Assembly (NCBI GenBank): GCA_963678205.1
Contig: OY782760.1
Span: forward strand, 1,054,001 to 1,118,000
Length of the DNA: 64,000 nt
Reading direction: 5' to 3'
Source of the DNA: G963556115 sp963678205
GTDB taxonomy: Bacteria; Planctomycetota; SZUA-567
In this document: positions 46,042 to 54,839 of the stretch, piece by piece
Position numbering within the stretch: position 1 is the first letter of the stretch
Layout of the letters: the number at the start of each line of letters is the position of its first letter
Notes under the pieces: generated by a model
The model's input: only the letters and a program-made list of their open reading frames with translations
Databases searched by the model: none
Told to the model about the DNA's origin: nothing
Translations under genes and position numbers: made by a program

Positions 46042-46085
46042 TTTTACTAGAATCCTACTTTTTAAAAATGTATTTTTTTATATAC

Positions 46086-46113
46086 ATTATATTGGTATTA
46101 TTTATTATCACAA
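46086..46113 (-). promoter_or_regulatory. Promoter candidate for the export gene run
   Basis: On the minus strand, TTGTGA (46113-46108) and TATAAT (46091-46086) with a 16-base spacer, 45 bases before the TolC-like start. Confidence 0.45.
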
Positions 46114-46346
46114 TACTGCGATTTTTGCTTTATATTATAGTATACAGTGGGGTGCTAAGGTTGTCTACTATAATTGACTTATTTTTCGCAAATTTATAAT
46201 TTAGAGTTTGTTTTTTTGATAATAATTGTAATGAAAATTAACAGCATGTCTGGATCTGATATTGTTGGTCGTTCTTGATATATTCTTTTTTAAGCGAGTA
46301 TTTGCGCATATGCTACTTTGTGGTTCTTAGTTTAGTATAAATTGCT

Positions 46347-46355
46347 TGCTATAAT
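46347..46355 (+). promoter_or_regulatory. Extended -10 promoter candidate for the DUF4347 gene
   Basis: TGCTATAAT is a perfect extended -10 (TGnTATAAT), 127 bases before the GTG start. A second TATAAT lies at 46400-46405. Confidence 0.45.
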
Positions 46356-46481
46356 GTAAATAAATGTTATTTACTGGTGGCATATATTCTTTTTCGAGGT
46401 ATAATTACTAGTATGTAATTTTGTATATTTATAAATATCGTACGGTCTGTTATTAAATAGTATTTTCATGGAGGCTTAGAA

Positions 46482-48821
46482 GTGATTCGAAAATTGATGG
46501 TTATGGAAGAGCGTATTGTGCTTGATGGCAGTGTTGCTGCCGTTGTCGCCACTTCTGGTGCTGCGCAAGCAGATGCAGCGGATAGTGCTACTGGTTCGGA
46601 CATGTCAGACCTTCCTGTTGACCCAGTTGAGCATAATAGTACGGATCCTGACCCAGATAATGATTCTGAAAGTTCTGATAATACCAATACTAGCCATAGT
46701 GATAATAATGATGATGGTTCGTACCATGATAATAATGCCTATGATAATGGCGTTGCAGATATTATTGCTGCTATTGCTGGTAATGATTCCTTGGAGAGTG
46801 CTGGACTTAAAGCGTTGATTATAAATAGTGATATTAATGATGTTAATGATCTTATTGATGCTGTAAGTGAAGGTGTAATTGTTATTACGTTCGATGGCGA
46901 TACTCAGGATTTACAAGGTATAATTGATCAACTACGTGAACTTTCTGGTGGTAGAGAATTTGATAGTATTGGGATTATCACTCATGGTGAGGAAGGAGCA
47001 ATAGCTCTTACTCAGTATGAAGAAGTTACAGGTGAATCTCTTGGCGTAGATGTTGAGCAGAGGGAGTTCTTTTCGGCTCTTGGTGGATTAATTAGTGATG
47101 ATGGTCGAATTGATTTGATTTCCTGTGATTCTGGTGTCGGAGAGCTTGGGGATGAACTTATTACTGCTTTAGAAGCTATTACAGGTGCAGAGGTTACTGC
47201 CAGCATTGATGACACAGGTAATGTTGATGCTGATGGAGACTGGATACTTGAGAAGGGTAATGTTGATATAGAAAGTGAGTATTTTGATGGTTATTTGTTG
47301 GATAACTTTGATGGGCTTCTGCCTACTCCATGTCCACATTATAATCCTGAGTTAGATTATACTATTGATGATACTACTGGAATGTATGGTGAAATTACTC
47401 TGACTTTTAAAGGAGATACAGAACTCTATGGTTGTGCCCAAGGTTTTGTTGCAATTAGTCAGGTAGATAATCCACTTAATTTTGTTATTCTTTCTGATAA
47501 TTTTTTAGAGACACTTTTGGCTGGTGATGACCAACATATTAATATAGATTTATCCCATTTAACAGAAGCAACAATTGATACAAATTTAAAAAGCCTTTCT
47601 CTTATTGACGGGGCAGTTTATAAAATTTGTATTTCTGAAGGAAAATTCAAAAGTAGTACTAGCGATTTTGTCAATAAAGCGATTAATATGCCTGGCAAGC
47701 CACTTGATCATGATTTTACATTTATAGTAATTGCTGGTAGCGTTGTGGTCGTAGATGAGCCAACAAGCCATATACCACCTCATCATGGTATGCCAAATAC
47801 CCCGTCTGGTGGTTTAGGTTCGAATACTGGTGATGATGCGAATGGGTTGGTCTCAGATATAATTGCAGCTATTGAAGGTGATGGTAGTGTTGATACCGCG
47901 GATCCGATACTCCCAGATATTGGTGGCGATTCAGATGGTGGCGATTCAGATGGTGGTGAAGGAAATAGTCATTCTTCAAGTGTAATTAATGTAGTTACTT
48001 CCTCGTCTGAAATGATGGTTTCAAATCCATTCAGTGAGCTGATTACAAGTGAGGAAGCTCAGGTGCTGTTTGATAATACAGTAGATGCTTTTGCCCAATT
48101 TGGTATGGATAATCCTGCTATCTTCAGTATGATACAGGATGCTATGGGTGATACTATGACTACGGCATCGCTGGTATCAAGCTGTGAGCAGTGTCTTGAA
48201 AATGCTAATTATATTCTTGAGGAAGTGCTTGCTATGAATGATGATCTTGAGCTGTCTGGAAACGGGGTGACTGCTGAAGGTGAAAATATTGCAACTGTTA
48301 TTCAGTCGGCAATTGATGATGTTGTGCAAGCTCGTGGTAATGCTCTGATTGCAAATGATTTATTGAGAGTTCTTGCAATAAATATTGGAGATGCTTCTGA
48401 GAGGCTAGCAGAGAATTCATTTTCCGCAGGGGTTACCAGACTGGCAGAATGTAATGAAAATCTGGCGTTTTCATATGAAGTCCTAAATTCTATATGTAGA
48501 ATAGTAAAAGGACATAAAGATGCAGGTCAGAGCCTTTCGGTTGAGCAGCTCAATGGAATAATGCCTGAAATTATTAGTAATGCTCGTAGTGTCTCTGGTG
48601 ATATTTCTGAGAATGGTGATCGCGCTAGCAAGGATGTGCTCGCTTTCCTTACACGTAATATGCAGAATAAAGGTATTGATAAGGAAAATCTTCAACAGCA
48701 GGTAGCAACTGTATTTGAACAGTGGCATGACAGTCTCGGAGTGACTCCAGTTGAGCAGATGAATTTTGATTTGGATTCTGATGTAGCAGGAGCTAGTTAT
48801 ATTCCTGTAGAAGCAATGTAA
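46482..48821 (+). CDS. LEPR-like / DUF4347 exported protein, candidate substrate
   Basis: A 779-residue acidic protein. The N-terminus lacks a Sec signal and instead has EERIVLDGS (residues 9-17) followed by an Ala-rich stretch. This resembles the LEPRxxFDGA-type motif that starts many giant exported bacterial proteins with DUF4347. Residues 40-90 are Asp/Asn/Ser-rich. DUF4347 spans about 109-270 (ALIINSDINDVNDLIDAV, ...GDWILEKGNVDIE) and holds His168 in ITHGEEG and Cys215 in ISCDSG. A middle beta-like region and Gly/Asp linkers lead to a helical C-terminal 260 residues. DIIAAIAG (93-100) recurs as DIIAAIEG in the second linker. GTG start with GGAGG 7 bases upstream. I infer export by the divergent gene run. 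Confidence 0.85.
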   Translation: MIRKLMVMEERIVLDGSVAAVVATSGAAQADAADSATGSDMSDLPVDPVEHNSTDPDPDNDSESSDNTNTSHSDNNDDGSYHDNNAYDNGVADIIAAIAGNDSLESAGLKALIINSDINDVNDLIDAVSEGVIVITFDGDTQDLQGIIDQLRELSGGREFDSIGIITHGEEGAIALTQYEEVTGESLGVDVEQREFFSALGGLISDDGRIDLISCDSGVGELGDELITALEAITGAEVTASIDDTGNVDADGDWILEKGNVDIESEYFDGYLLDNFDGLLPTPCPHYNPELDYTIDDTTGMYGEITLTFKGDTELYGCAQGFVAISQVDNPLNFVILSDNFLETLLAGDDQHINIDLSHLTEATIDTNLKSLSLIDGAVYKICISEGKFKSSTSDFVNKAINMPGKPLDHDFTFIVIAGSVVVVDEPTSHIPPHHGMPNTPSGGLGSNTGDDANGLVSDIIAAIEGDGSVDTADPILPDIGGDSDGGDSDGGEGNSHSSSVINVVTSSSEMMVSNPFSELITSEEAQVLFDNTVDAFAQFGMDNPAIFSMIQDAMGDTMTTASLVSSCEQCLENANYILEEVLAMNDDLELSGNGVTAEGENIATVIQSAIDDVVQARGNALIANDLLRVLAINIGDASERLAENSFSAGVTRLAECNENLAFSYEVLNSICRIVKGHKDAGQSLSVEQLNGIMPEIISNARSVSGDISENGDRASKDVLAFLTRNMQNKGIDKENLQQQVATVFEQWHDSLGVTPVEQMNFDLDSDVAGASYIPVEAM

Positions 48822-48854
48822 TTTTGGCGTGGATTATTTGCGAATTAATATTTT

Positions 48855-48883
48855 GGGCTGCCTTTGCTTGGCAGCTCCTTTTT
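48855..48883 (+). terminator. Intrinsic terminator of the DUF4347 gene
   Basis: An 8-bp GC-rich stem (GGGCTGCC / GGCAGCTC, one G-U pair), a TTTGCTT loop and a T tract at 48879-48883. Confidence 0.88.
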
Positions 48884-49061
48884 ATGAGCAGTATTTGTAA
48901 TATTGCAAAAGTATTGAAAAAAGTAAGGTTTTAGAATATTATAGCAGTATAAGTATTTATGATGTAGTCTTGTGCTTGGATGGTATACTGATCCTTTATG
49001 TATAGTGTGACAATTATATAATTATTTGCATCTTTATTAATATCAAAGGAGCAGAATAACT

Positions 49062-50666
49062 TTGGATTATAAAATCATAATAACGAATGCTAATGGAAAC
49101 AAAAATTTTTGGAATATTATGTCTGGGACTAATGTTGTTTTTGGCCGTGGAGTAGACGCAGACTATACTGTAAATGATGTTCTAGTATCTAGAGAACATT
49201 GCAGAATAGAGGTGAGTAAAGATGGTTCGATCTTTGTTTGTGATCTTGACTCGAGTAATGGGACAAAAGTTAATGGTGATTTTATAAAAGAGCGAGTAGA
49301 ATTCTCCTTGGGTGGTATTATTAATATAGGTAATACTTCTATTGAGGTTATGCCTTTTGTCAGTGAAACTAGTAAAAAAGAGCCTGTAGTAAATATTAGC
49401 CAAGAGGCTGGATTTGATTCAGATAGTGTTAGCTTCGCGAAAAAGTTTGATGTTAGTAAAGGACCAATTGATAATCTTGATCAAATTGGAGTTGCTTCGA
49501 AAGATTTGGCTTTGCGTTTGAACGCTATTTGTAATCTTGCTAATAAGCTTTTTGGCTCAAAAGACGAACGTACTATTGTCGATGTGGCGATAGAAGTTGT
49601 TTTGAATATATCAAAAGCTGAAAGATGCTCTGTTATCTTGTATCATGAAAGCAGTAACCTTCTTGAGCCTGTGGCGAGTAAATATAGTAATAATATTAAA
49701 GCTGGGGAAACCTTCAAGACAAGTAATACGGTTGTAAAGTATGTGATAAAAACCGGCGAGTCAATTATTACAGAAAATGCGGTGGAAGATGAGCGCTTTG
49801 ATATAGCTGAATCTTTGATGCAGAATGATGTCACTAGTGTTATGTGTGTCCCGCTTGCTACACAAGATAAAATTTTAGGCGTTATATATACTGATTCAAC
49901 TGGTGTTTATGGTGGTGATTTTGATAATAGTACTCTTGCTGTAATGGCAGCAGCAGCACATCAGGTTGCAACTGCTATAGAACGGGTGCGGCTGCATAAT
50001 GGGCTGGAGAAGATGTTTTTTGGTTCTATGCTTGCTCTTGCTGCGTCAATTGAAGCAAAGGATAAATATACAAAGGGACACTCAGAGAGAGTAACCTGCT
50101 ATTCTTTGATGATTGCCGATGAGCTTGGGCTTTCTGAAACAGAGAGGACAGTAGTTGAGTTGGCTGGTTTATTGCATGATATCGGGAAAATTGCAGTGCC
50201 AGAAACAATCCTATGTAGTAAGGGTAAGCTTTCTGAAGAAGAATTTGAGTATATAAAACAGCATCCGAAGGTTGGCTCAGAAATAATTCTAAAAATACCG
50301 GAGCTTGGTGATATGACTTCAATTAGTCAGGTGGCAAGAGTTGCTCTTAGTCATCATGAAAGATTTGATGGAACAGGTTATCCTAAAGGAATTGCTGGTA
50401 GTAGAATTCCTGTAGGGTCAAGAATTTTAGCAATTGCTGATACTTTTGATGCGTTGACAAGTAATAGAACATATAGAAAAGGTATGCCGGTTGAAGAAGC
50501 TTTAGTAATTATGAAAAATTGTGTAGAAACGCAATTAGACCCTCAGATTCTTGAGGTATTTTTAAGGGTTTATGAACGTGGCGAACTTGCCAGTCCTGAA
50601 AAAGTAAGAGCTCATGTGACTTTTGATCATGAACTTTTACGTGATAGCACCGTTATAAGCAGGTAA
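49062..50666 (+). CDS. FHA-GAF-HD-GYP cyclic-di-GMP phosphodiesterase
   Basis: A 534-residue soluble signalling enzyme. The FHA domain (1-95) has GRGVDADYTV and SREHCRIEV plus DLDSSNGTKVNG, so it should bind phosphothreonine. A GAF domain follows (about 150-315, RCSVILYHE, VMCVPLATQDKILGVIYTD). The HD-GYP domain (about 325-500) has HSERVT, the metal site LLHDIGKI, HPKVG and HHERFDGTGYP with the GYP triplet, then IADTFDALTSNRTYRKG. It should cleave c-di-GMP. The start is TTG, supported by AAGGAG about 9 bases upstream and by no earlier Met. A Ser/Thr kinase gene follows 86 bases later, and the FHA domain could read that kinase's output. Confidence 0.93.
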   Translation: MDYKIIITNANGNKNFWNIMSGTNVVFGRGVDADYTVNDVLVSREHCRIEVSKDGSIFVCDLDSSNGTKVNGDFIKERVEFSLGGIINIGNTSIEVMPFVSETSKKEPVVNISQEAGFDSDSVSFAKKFDVSKGPIDNLDQIGVASKDLALRLNAICNLANKLFGSKDERTIVDVAIEVVLNISKAERCSVILYHESSNLLEPVASKYSNNIKAGETFKTSNTVVKYVIKTGESIITENAVEDERFDIAESLMQNDVTSVMCVPLATQDKILGVIYTDSTGVYGGDFDNSTLAVMAAAAHQVATAIERVRLHNGLEKMFFGSMLALAASIEAKDKYTKGHSERVTCYSLMIADELGLSETERTVVELAGLLHDIGKIAVPETILCSKGKLSEEEFEYIKQHPKVGSEIILKIPELGDMTSISQVARVALSHHERFDGTGYPKGIAGSRIPVGSRILAIADTFDALTSNRTYRKGMPVEEALVIMKNCVETQLDPQILEVFLRVYERGELASPEKVRAHVTFDHELLRDSTVISR

Positions 50667-50752
50667 GCCTAAATGTATTAGTAAGGTTTTAGTCTTTTAA
50701 GTTGCAATGATTAATAAAAATATATATGAGTAATTAATGGATGAGTTAAACT

Positions 50753-53700
50753 ATGAATAATAATGATTTTGATAAAACATTGTTTGATAATATTGATGAT
50801 GCGCTAGATATTACACTTGAAGCTGATGTTGCTGAGTGTAAAGATGTAGGTGCAACTATTAAAGCGGCTGCAATTGATCAGGTCCAAGTAAATTCTGGGG
50901 TTACTCTTCTTGCTAACTCTGATGGTTCTCAGAATATTACTATGCCTTTAGCTGGAACTTTACTTGACAAGACAGTAGTTCCGGAAAGTCCGGATCGTAA
51001 GGTTGATGCGACAGTATCTTCAGCCGAAACGATTTTAGATTCTAAAATTGATAGCGGCATAGCTGCAACTACGATTAGTGCCGGTAAAACATTGATTAGT
51101 AGTGCTACAGAAAAAAGTACTATGGGAATGAGTGGCTTAAATAGAAATTCTGATAATATAACTGAAGTTCATGGGGCAATCTCATATGCTGGAGGAACAG
51201 TCAGTTTCAGTGGTGGCAGTATATCTGTAAATGTGAGACCGCGAAGTGTTGCTTCTACGATCCTTTCTAAAGATGAATTTGATGACCGGGATAATGGTTT
51301 GGATTCATTAGCTTTTTCAGATTATGAACTTATTGAAAAGCTAGGCGAAGGTGGTATGGGGATTGTCTATTCAGCTCGTCAAAGCTCTATTGACCGTTCA
51401 ATTGCTCTTAAGATGATAAAAAGTGATGTTGTTTCAGAAGAAGCTAAGTCGAAATTTCTGGTTGAGGCTGTTGTGACCGGTGATCTGGATCACCCAAATA
51501 TTGTTCCTGTGCATGATCTAGGTGTGGATACTACTGGTAATATTTTTTATGCGATGAAACAGGTTGCAGGGGTTGAGTGGAGTAAAGTAATAAAGAAGAA
51601 GTCAAAATCTGAAAATCTTGATATTTTGCTTCGCGTATGTGATGCGGTTGCTTTTGCTCATGATAGAGGAGTTATTCATCGTGACCTCAAGCCTGAAAAT
51701 GTGATGCTCGGAGCGTTTGGTGAGGTGTTAGTAATGGATTGGGGGCTTGCGGTGGCTGTGAAAGCTAAGGCCAAAGCAGAAGCAGTTAGTCCGAATACAG
51801 GTATTGCTGGTACTCCTGCTTATTTGGCGCCTGAAATGGCTAGAGCTGGCACATGGAAAATGCTCGGCTTTTGTAGTGATATTTATCTTCTTGGAGCTAT
51901 TCTCTTTGAAATTATTACTGGTAAGAGGGTGCATACTGGTAGAAACGTTAGAGATTGCTTGAAGAATGCAGCTAAAAATATTATTGTCAAAGTTGAGGAT
52001 AAGGGTGAGCTTATTGATATCGCATATAAGGCGATGGCAACAAATCCGGTTGATCGATATTTGAATGTCAAAGACTTTCAACAGGCTATTAGAGATTATC
52101 TCTCCCATTCTGAATCTATTATGCTCTCTGAAAAAGCTGAGAGAGATTTGGAGATAGCAGAAAAAACAGAAGAGTATGACGATTATGTTAAAGCACTTTT
52201 TGGCTTTAAGCAGGCTGTAGACTTATGGAATAATAATTCTGCAGCGGCTAAAGGTGAAATTAAGGCAGGTGTATTGTATGCTTCTATTGCTTTAAAAAAA
52301 GGTGATCTGGATCTGGGTTTGTCATTGGTTACTGATGCTGAAGAGTTTGACTCTGTGAAAAAAGAACTCACTAATGCAAAAGAGTTGCGTGAGAAACATC
52401 AGAGTAAGTTAAAACTATTGACGCGAGGAGTTGCTGCCCTGGGAATTGTAATAGTTACTATTTCTATTATTGCTGCTCTCTGGATTCAACGCGAAAGAAC
52501 TGTTGCCATAGAGCAGAGAGAGGAAGCAATAAAACAGGAGAAAATAGCTATTGAGCAGCGTGAGGAAGCGAAAAAGCAAACAATCATAGCTATGCAACAA
52601 CGAGAGGAAGCTCAGAAGCAAGAGATTATTGCAAAAGAGAAGAGACTTTTAGCTCAGGCTGAAAGCAAGCGAGCAAATGAACAGGCGCGTATAGCAGATG
52701 AGCAGAGAGCAATTGCTTTGAAAGAAAAATCTCTGGCTGAATCAGAAACAAAGCGGGCTAATGAGCAGACTGAGATCGCAAAGAAAGCACGAAATATAGC
52801 TGAGAGCGAACGTGAAAAGGCTGAAAAGAGTGAGGAAAAAGCAATTACTGCAATAGAAAAAATGATAAACGCCCAGACTCAAGAGCAACTGGAAAAAGCT
52901 AGAAGGGAAGCGGCCGAGCTTACTGCAAAAAATGTACAGGCTGAGCTGTCTTCACGTGATGAACTTAAAGACAATAGGTGGTGGACTTTAGATGCTCAGC
53001 AAGCTCATAAATTACAGGTTGATATGGCTAAAAAGTATAATCTCCCTATTGATAAAGTTGTCGAGCTTAATGGCGTCAAGCTTGAGTTTAAGCTTATTCC
53101 TCCCGGTAAGTTTGGTATGGGAAGTAGAGTGGATGAAATCGGTAGAAGCAGTGAAGAGTATTTGCATCGTGTTGAAATTTCTAAACCATTTTATATCGCA
53201 GATACTGAGATGACTATGAAAGCTTGGTATGGCATTACTGGTGAAGAAGAATCTGGAGAAGGTAATTATCCTGTATGGAATATAAGTTACAATGATATTA
53301 ATAAGATAATTCCTGTGGTAAAGGAGAGACTTCCGGAAGGGTGGGATGTAAAGCTTCCGACTGAAGCGCAGTGGGAATGGGCTTGTAGAGGCGGTACTAA
53401 TACTCCATACTACTCTGGAAGCACTAAGGATGATCTTCGTAAAATTGGATATACAGGGGTAGAATTTCTAGTTTCTGCAAAACCAGTAAAGCAGCTTGAG
53501 CCTAATGTTTGGGGGCTATATGATATGATTGGCAACCTTGCTGAGTGGTGTGAGGATATGTATGTCAGGAATGGGTATCTAAGCGATAAAGTAATTCAGG
53601 TTGACCCGGTAGTGACTTCTGGTGGTAAGCATTATGTTGTTCGTGGAGGTGCGTGGAGTAATCTTTCTGAGCATTGTAGAGCGGCATATAGGAGTTACGC

Positions 53701-53764
53701 AAACAAAAATAGCAGGTATAATTTCCTAGGCTTTAGGCTTGTCTTGGTTCCTCCTTTGAAGTAA
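50753..53764 (+). CDS. Ser/Thr protein kinase with coiled coil and SUMF1-like domain
   Basis: A 1003-residue membrane kinase. Residues 1-180 are Ser/Thr-rich and probably disordered. The kinase domain (about 190-450) is complete: LGEGGMGIVY, Lys220, HRDLKPEN with Asp311, DWG in place of DFG (329-331), and GTPAYLAPE. After a helical segment comes one membrane helix (559-578), then about 150 residues of charged coiled coil (QREEAIKQEKIAIEQREEA-type repeats), then a formylglycine-generating-enzyme-like (SUMF1) domain from about 765 to the end: MGSRVDEIGR, LPTEAQWEWACRGG, WGLYDMIGNLAEWCEDMY, RGGAW, YNFLGFRLV. The catalytic Cys pair of true sulfatase activators is not evident. This architecture is common in Planctomycetes and Lentisphaerae. 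Confidence 0.95.
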   Translation: MNNNDFDKTLFDNIDDALDITLEADVAECKDVGATIKAAAIDQVQVNSGVTLLANSDGSQNITMPLAGTLLDKTVVPESPDRKVDATVSSAETILDSKIDSGIAATTISAGKTLISSATEKSTMGMSGLNRNSDNITEVHGAISYAGGTVSFSGGSISVNVRPRSVASTILSKDEFDDRDNGLDSLAFSDYELIEKLGEGGMGIVYSARQSSIDRSIALKMIKSDVVSEEAKSKFLVEAVVTGDLDHPNIVPVHDLGVDTTGNIFYAMKQVAGVEWSKVIKKKSKSENLDILLRVCDAVAFAHDRGVIHRDLKPENVMLGAFGEVLVMDWGLAVAVKAKAKAEAVSPNTGIAGTPAYLAPEMARAGTWKMLGFCSDIYLLGAILFEIITGKRVHTGRNVRDCLKNAAKNIIVKVEDKGELIDIAYKAMATNPVDRYLNVKDFQQAIRDYLSHSESIMLSEKAERDLEIAEKTEEYDDYVKALFGFKQAVDLWNNNSAAAKGEIKAGVLYASIALKKGDLDLGLSLVTDAEEFDSVKKELTNAKELREKHQSKLKLLTRGVAALGIVIVTISIIAALWIQRERTVAIEQREEAIKQEKIAIEQREEAKKQTIIAMQQREEAQKQEIIAKEKRLLAQAESKRANEQARIADEQRAIALKEKSLAESETKRANEQTEIAKKARNIAESEREKAEKSEEKAITAIEKMINAQTQEQLEKARREAAELTAKNVQAELSSRDELKDNRWWTLDAQQAHKLQVDMAKKYNLPIDKVVELNGVKLEFKLIPPGKFGMGSRVDEIGRSSEEYLHRVEISKPFYIADTEMTMKAWYGITGEEESGEGNYPVWNISYNDINKIIPVVKERLPEGWDVKLPTEAQWEWACRGGTNTPYYSGSTKDDLRKIGYTGVEFLVSAKPVKQLEPNVWGLYDMIGNLAEWCEDMYVRNGYLSDKVIQVDPVVTSGGKHYVVRGGAWSNLSEHCRAAYRSYANKNSRYNFLGFRLVLVPPLK

Positions 53765-53798
53765 TTGTTTGTCCTTATTAAGGTTATAGTAAATTTTT

Positions 53799-53832
53799 AC
53801 AAGGGTATGGCATAGATCATACCCTTGTTTTT
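53799..53832 (+). terminator. Intrinsic terminator of the kinase gene
   Basis: An 11-bp perfect stem (ACAAGGGTATG / CATACCCTTGT) with an 8-base loop and TTTTT at 53828-53832. Confidence 0.92.
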
Positions 53833-53918
53833 AATTAAATATTGTATAATATTTATATCTTAAATGTTTTATATGGGTTATTTTTGGTTTTTATAATGTT
53901 TTTGAGTAAGGGTTTAAA

Positions 53919-54839
53919 ATGAAGTATCTTTTTCCAATTATAGTTATCATTGTTTCTGCTTTAGCGTTGTTTTTTCCTGCCAGCTTTTTGTGGCCAGTAC
54001 CATTTATAGTTCCTCTCTTAGGCATAATTATGTTTGGAATGGGGATTACCCTTACACCTGATGATTTCAAAGCGGTAGTAAAAGCTCCAAAAATAGTTCT
54101 GATTGGGCTGGCTGCTCAGTACCTTGTTATGGCGGGAGTCGCATATCTGATAGTAAAAGTATTAAATCTTCCAGCAGGTGTGGCTATTGGTGTTATCCTT
54201 GTTGGAACTTGTCCTGGAGGTACAGCTAGTAATGTTATGACCTTTATTGCAAAAGGAGATCTGGCTCTGTCTGTATCAATGACAGCTTGTTCTACAGTCT
54301 GTGCTCCAATTTTAACACCATTGCTAACACTTATTCTTGCTGGAGAGTCTTTCCATGTGAATTATATTGGTATGTTTGCCTCTATTGTAAAAATTGTGAT
54401 CCTACCTGTTATACTAGGAATGCTGGTTAATAAGTTCTTTAAGAAACCGTTTGAGCCAGTTATTAGGGCTATGCCGTTTATTTCAATGGCTGCAATTGTA
54501 ATTATTATTGCAGGTGTGGTTGCAATCAATTCAGGTAGAATTTTTGAAATTGCCGGCATGACGATTGCTGCGGTAGTTATTCACAATGCAATTGGTCTTG
54601 CCGCAGGCTACTTTATTGCTAAAAAGGCAGGGTTTGCTAGGAAACAGCAGAAGACAATGGCCTTAGAGGTTGGGCTTCAAAATTCTGGATTAGCGACGTC
54701 GCTAGCTAAAATTTATTTTGTTTCTACGCCAGAAGCAATGGTTCCAGCTGCTTTTTTTAGTGTGTGGCATAATGTTTCTGGATCAATACTTGCTAGTTAT
54801 TGGAGTATGAAGGAGAAGAAGAAGGATGCTAAGGGATAA
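53919..54839 (+). CDS. Bile acid:sodium symporter (BASS / SBF) family transporter
   Basis: A 306-residue inner-membrane protein with about nine to ten helices. The family pattern is clear: FGMGITLTPDDFKAVVKAPK after the first helices, the crossover segment GTCPGGTASNVMTFIAKGD, ALSVSMTACST, and MALEVGLQNSGLATSLA near the end. BASS proteins import bile acids, pyruvate, pantothenate or other organic anions with Na+. The substrate here is unknown. Its stop overlaps the start of the acetolactate decarboxylase gene by 14 bases, so the two are coupled and the transported acid may relate to acetoin metabolism. A terminator separates it from the kinase upstream. Confidence 0.92.
   Translation: MKYLFPIIVIIVSALALFFPASFLWPVPFIVPLLGIIMFGMGITLTPDDFKAVVKAPKIVLIGLAAQYLVMAGVAYLIVKVLNLPAGVAIGVILVGTCPGGTASNVMTFIAKGDLALSVSMTACSTVCAPILTPLLTLILAGESFHVNYIGMFASIVKIVILPVILGMLVNKFFKKPFEPVIRAMPFISMAAIVIIIAGVVAINSGRIFEIAGMTIAAVVIHNAIGLAAGYFIAKKAGFARKQQKTMALEVGLQNSGLATSLAKIYFVSTPEAMVPAAFFSVWHNVSGSILASYWSMKEKKKDAKG

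Larger units (their letters stand above)
46042..46481. other. Divergent regulatory region of the export locus
   Basis: 440 AT-rich bases between the TolC-like gene (minus) and the DUF4347 gene (plus). It holds a promoter candidate in each direction, listed separately, and a TATTATAGTATACAGT stretch near 46134. I see no gene. Confidence 0.5.

Noticed and set aside
47922..47951. Tandem 15-bp repeat GGTGGCGATTCAGAT
   Set aside because: Two copies inside a Gly/Asp-rich linker of the DUF4347 protein; a coding repeat, not a separate element.
52490..52870. Repetitive A/G-rich stretch considered as a DNA repeat array
   Set aside because: It encodes the charged coiled coil of the Ser/Thr kinase; repeats follow the protein pattern and are not exact in DNA.
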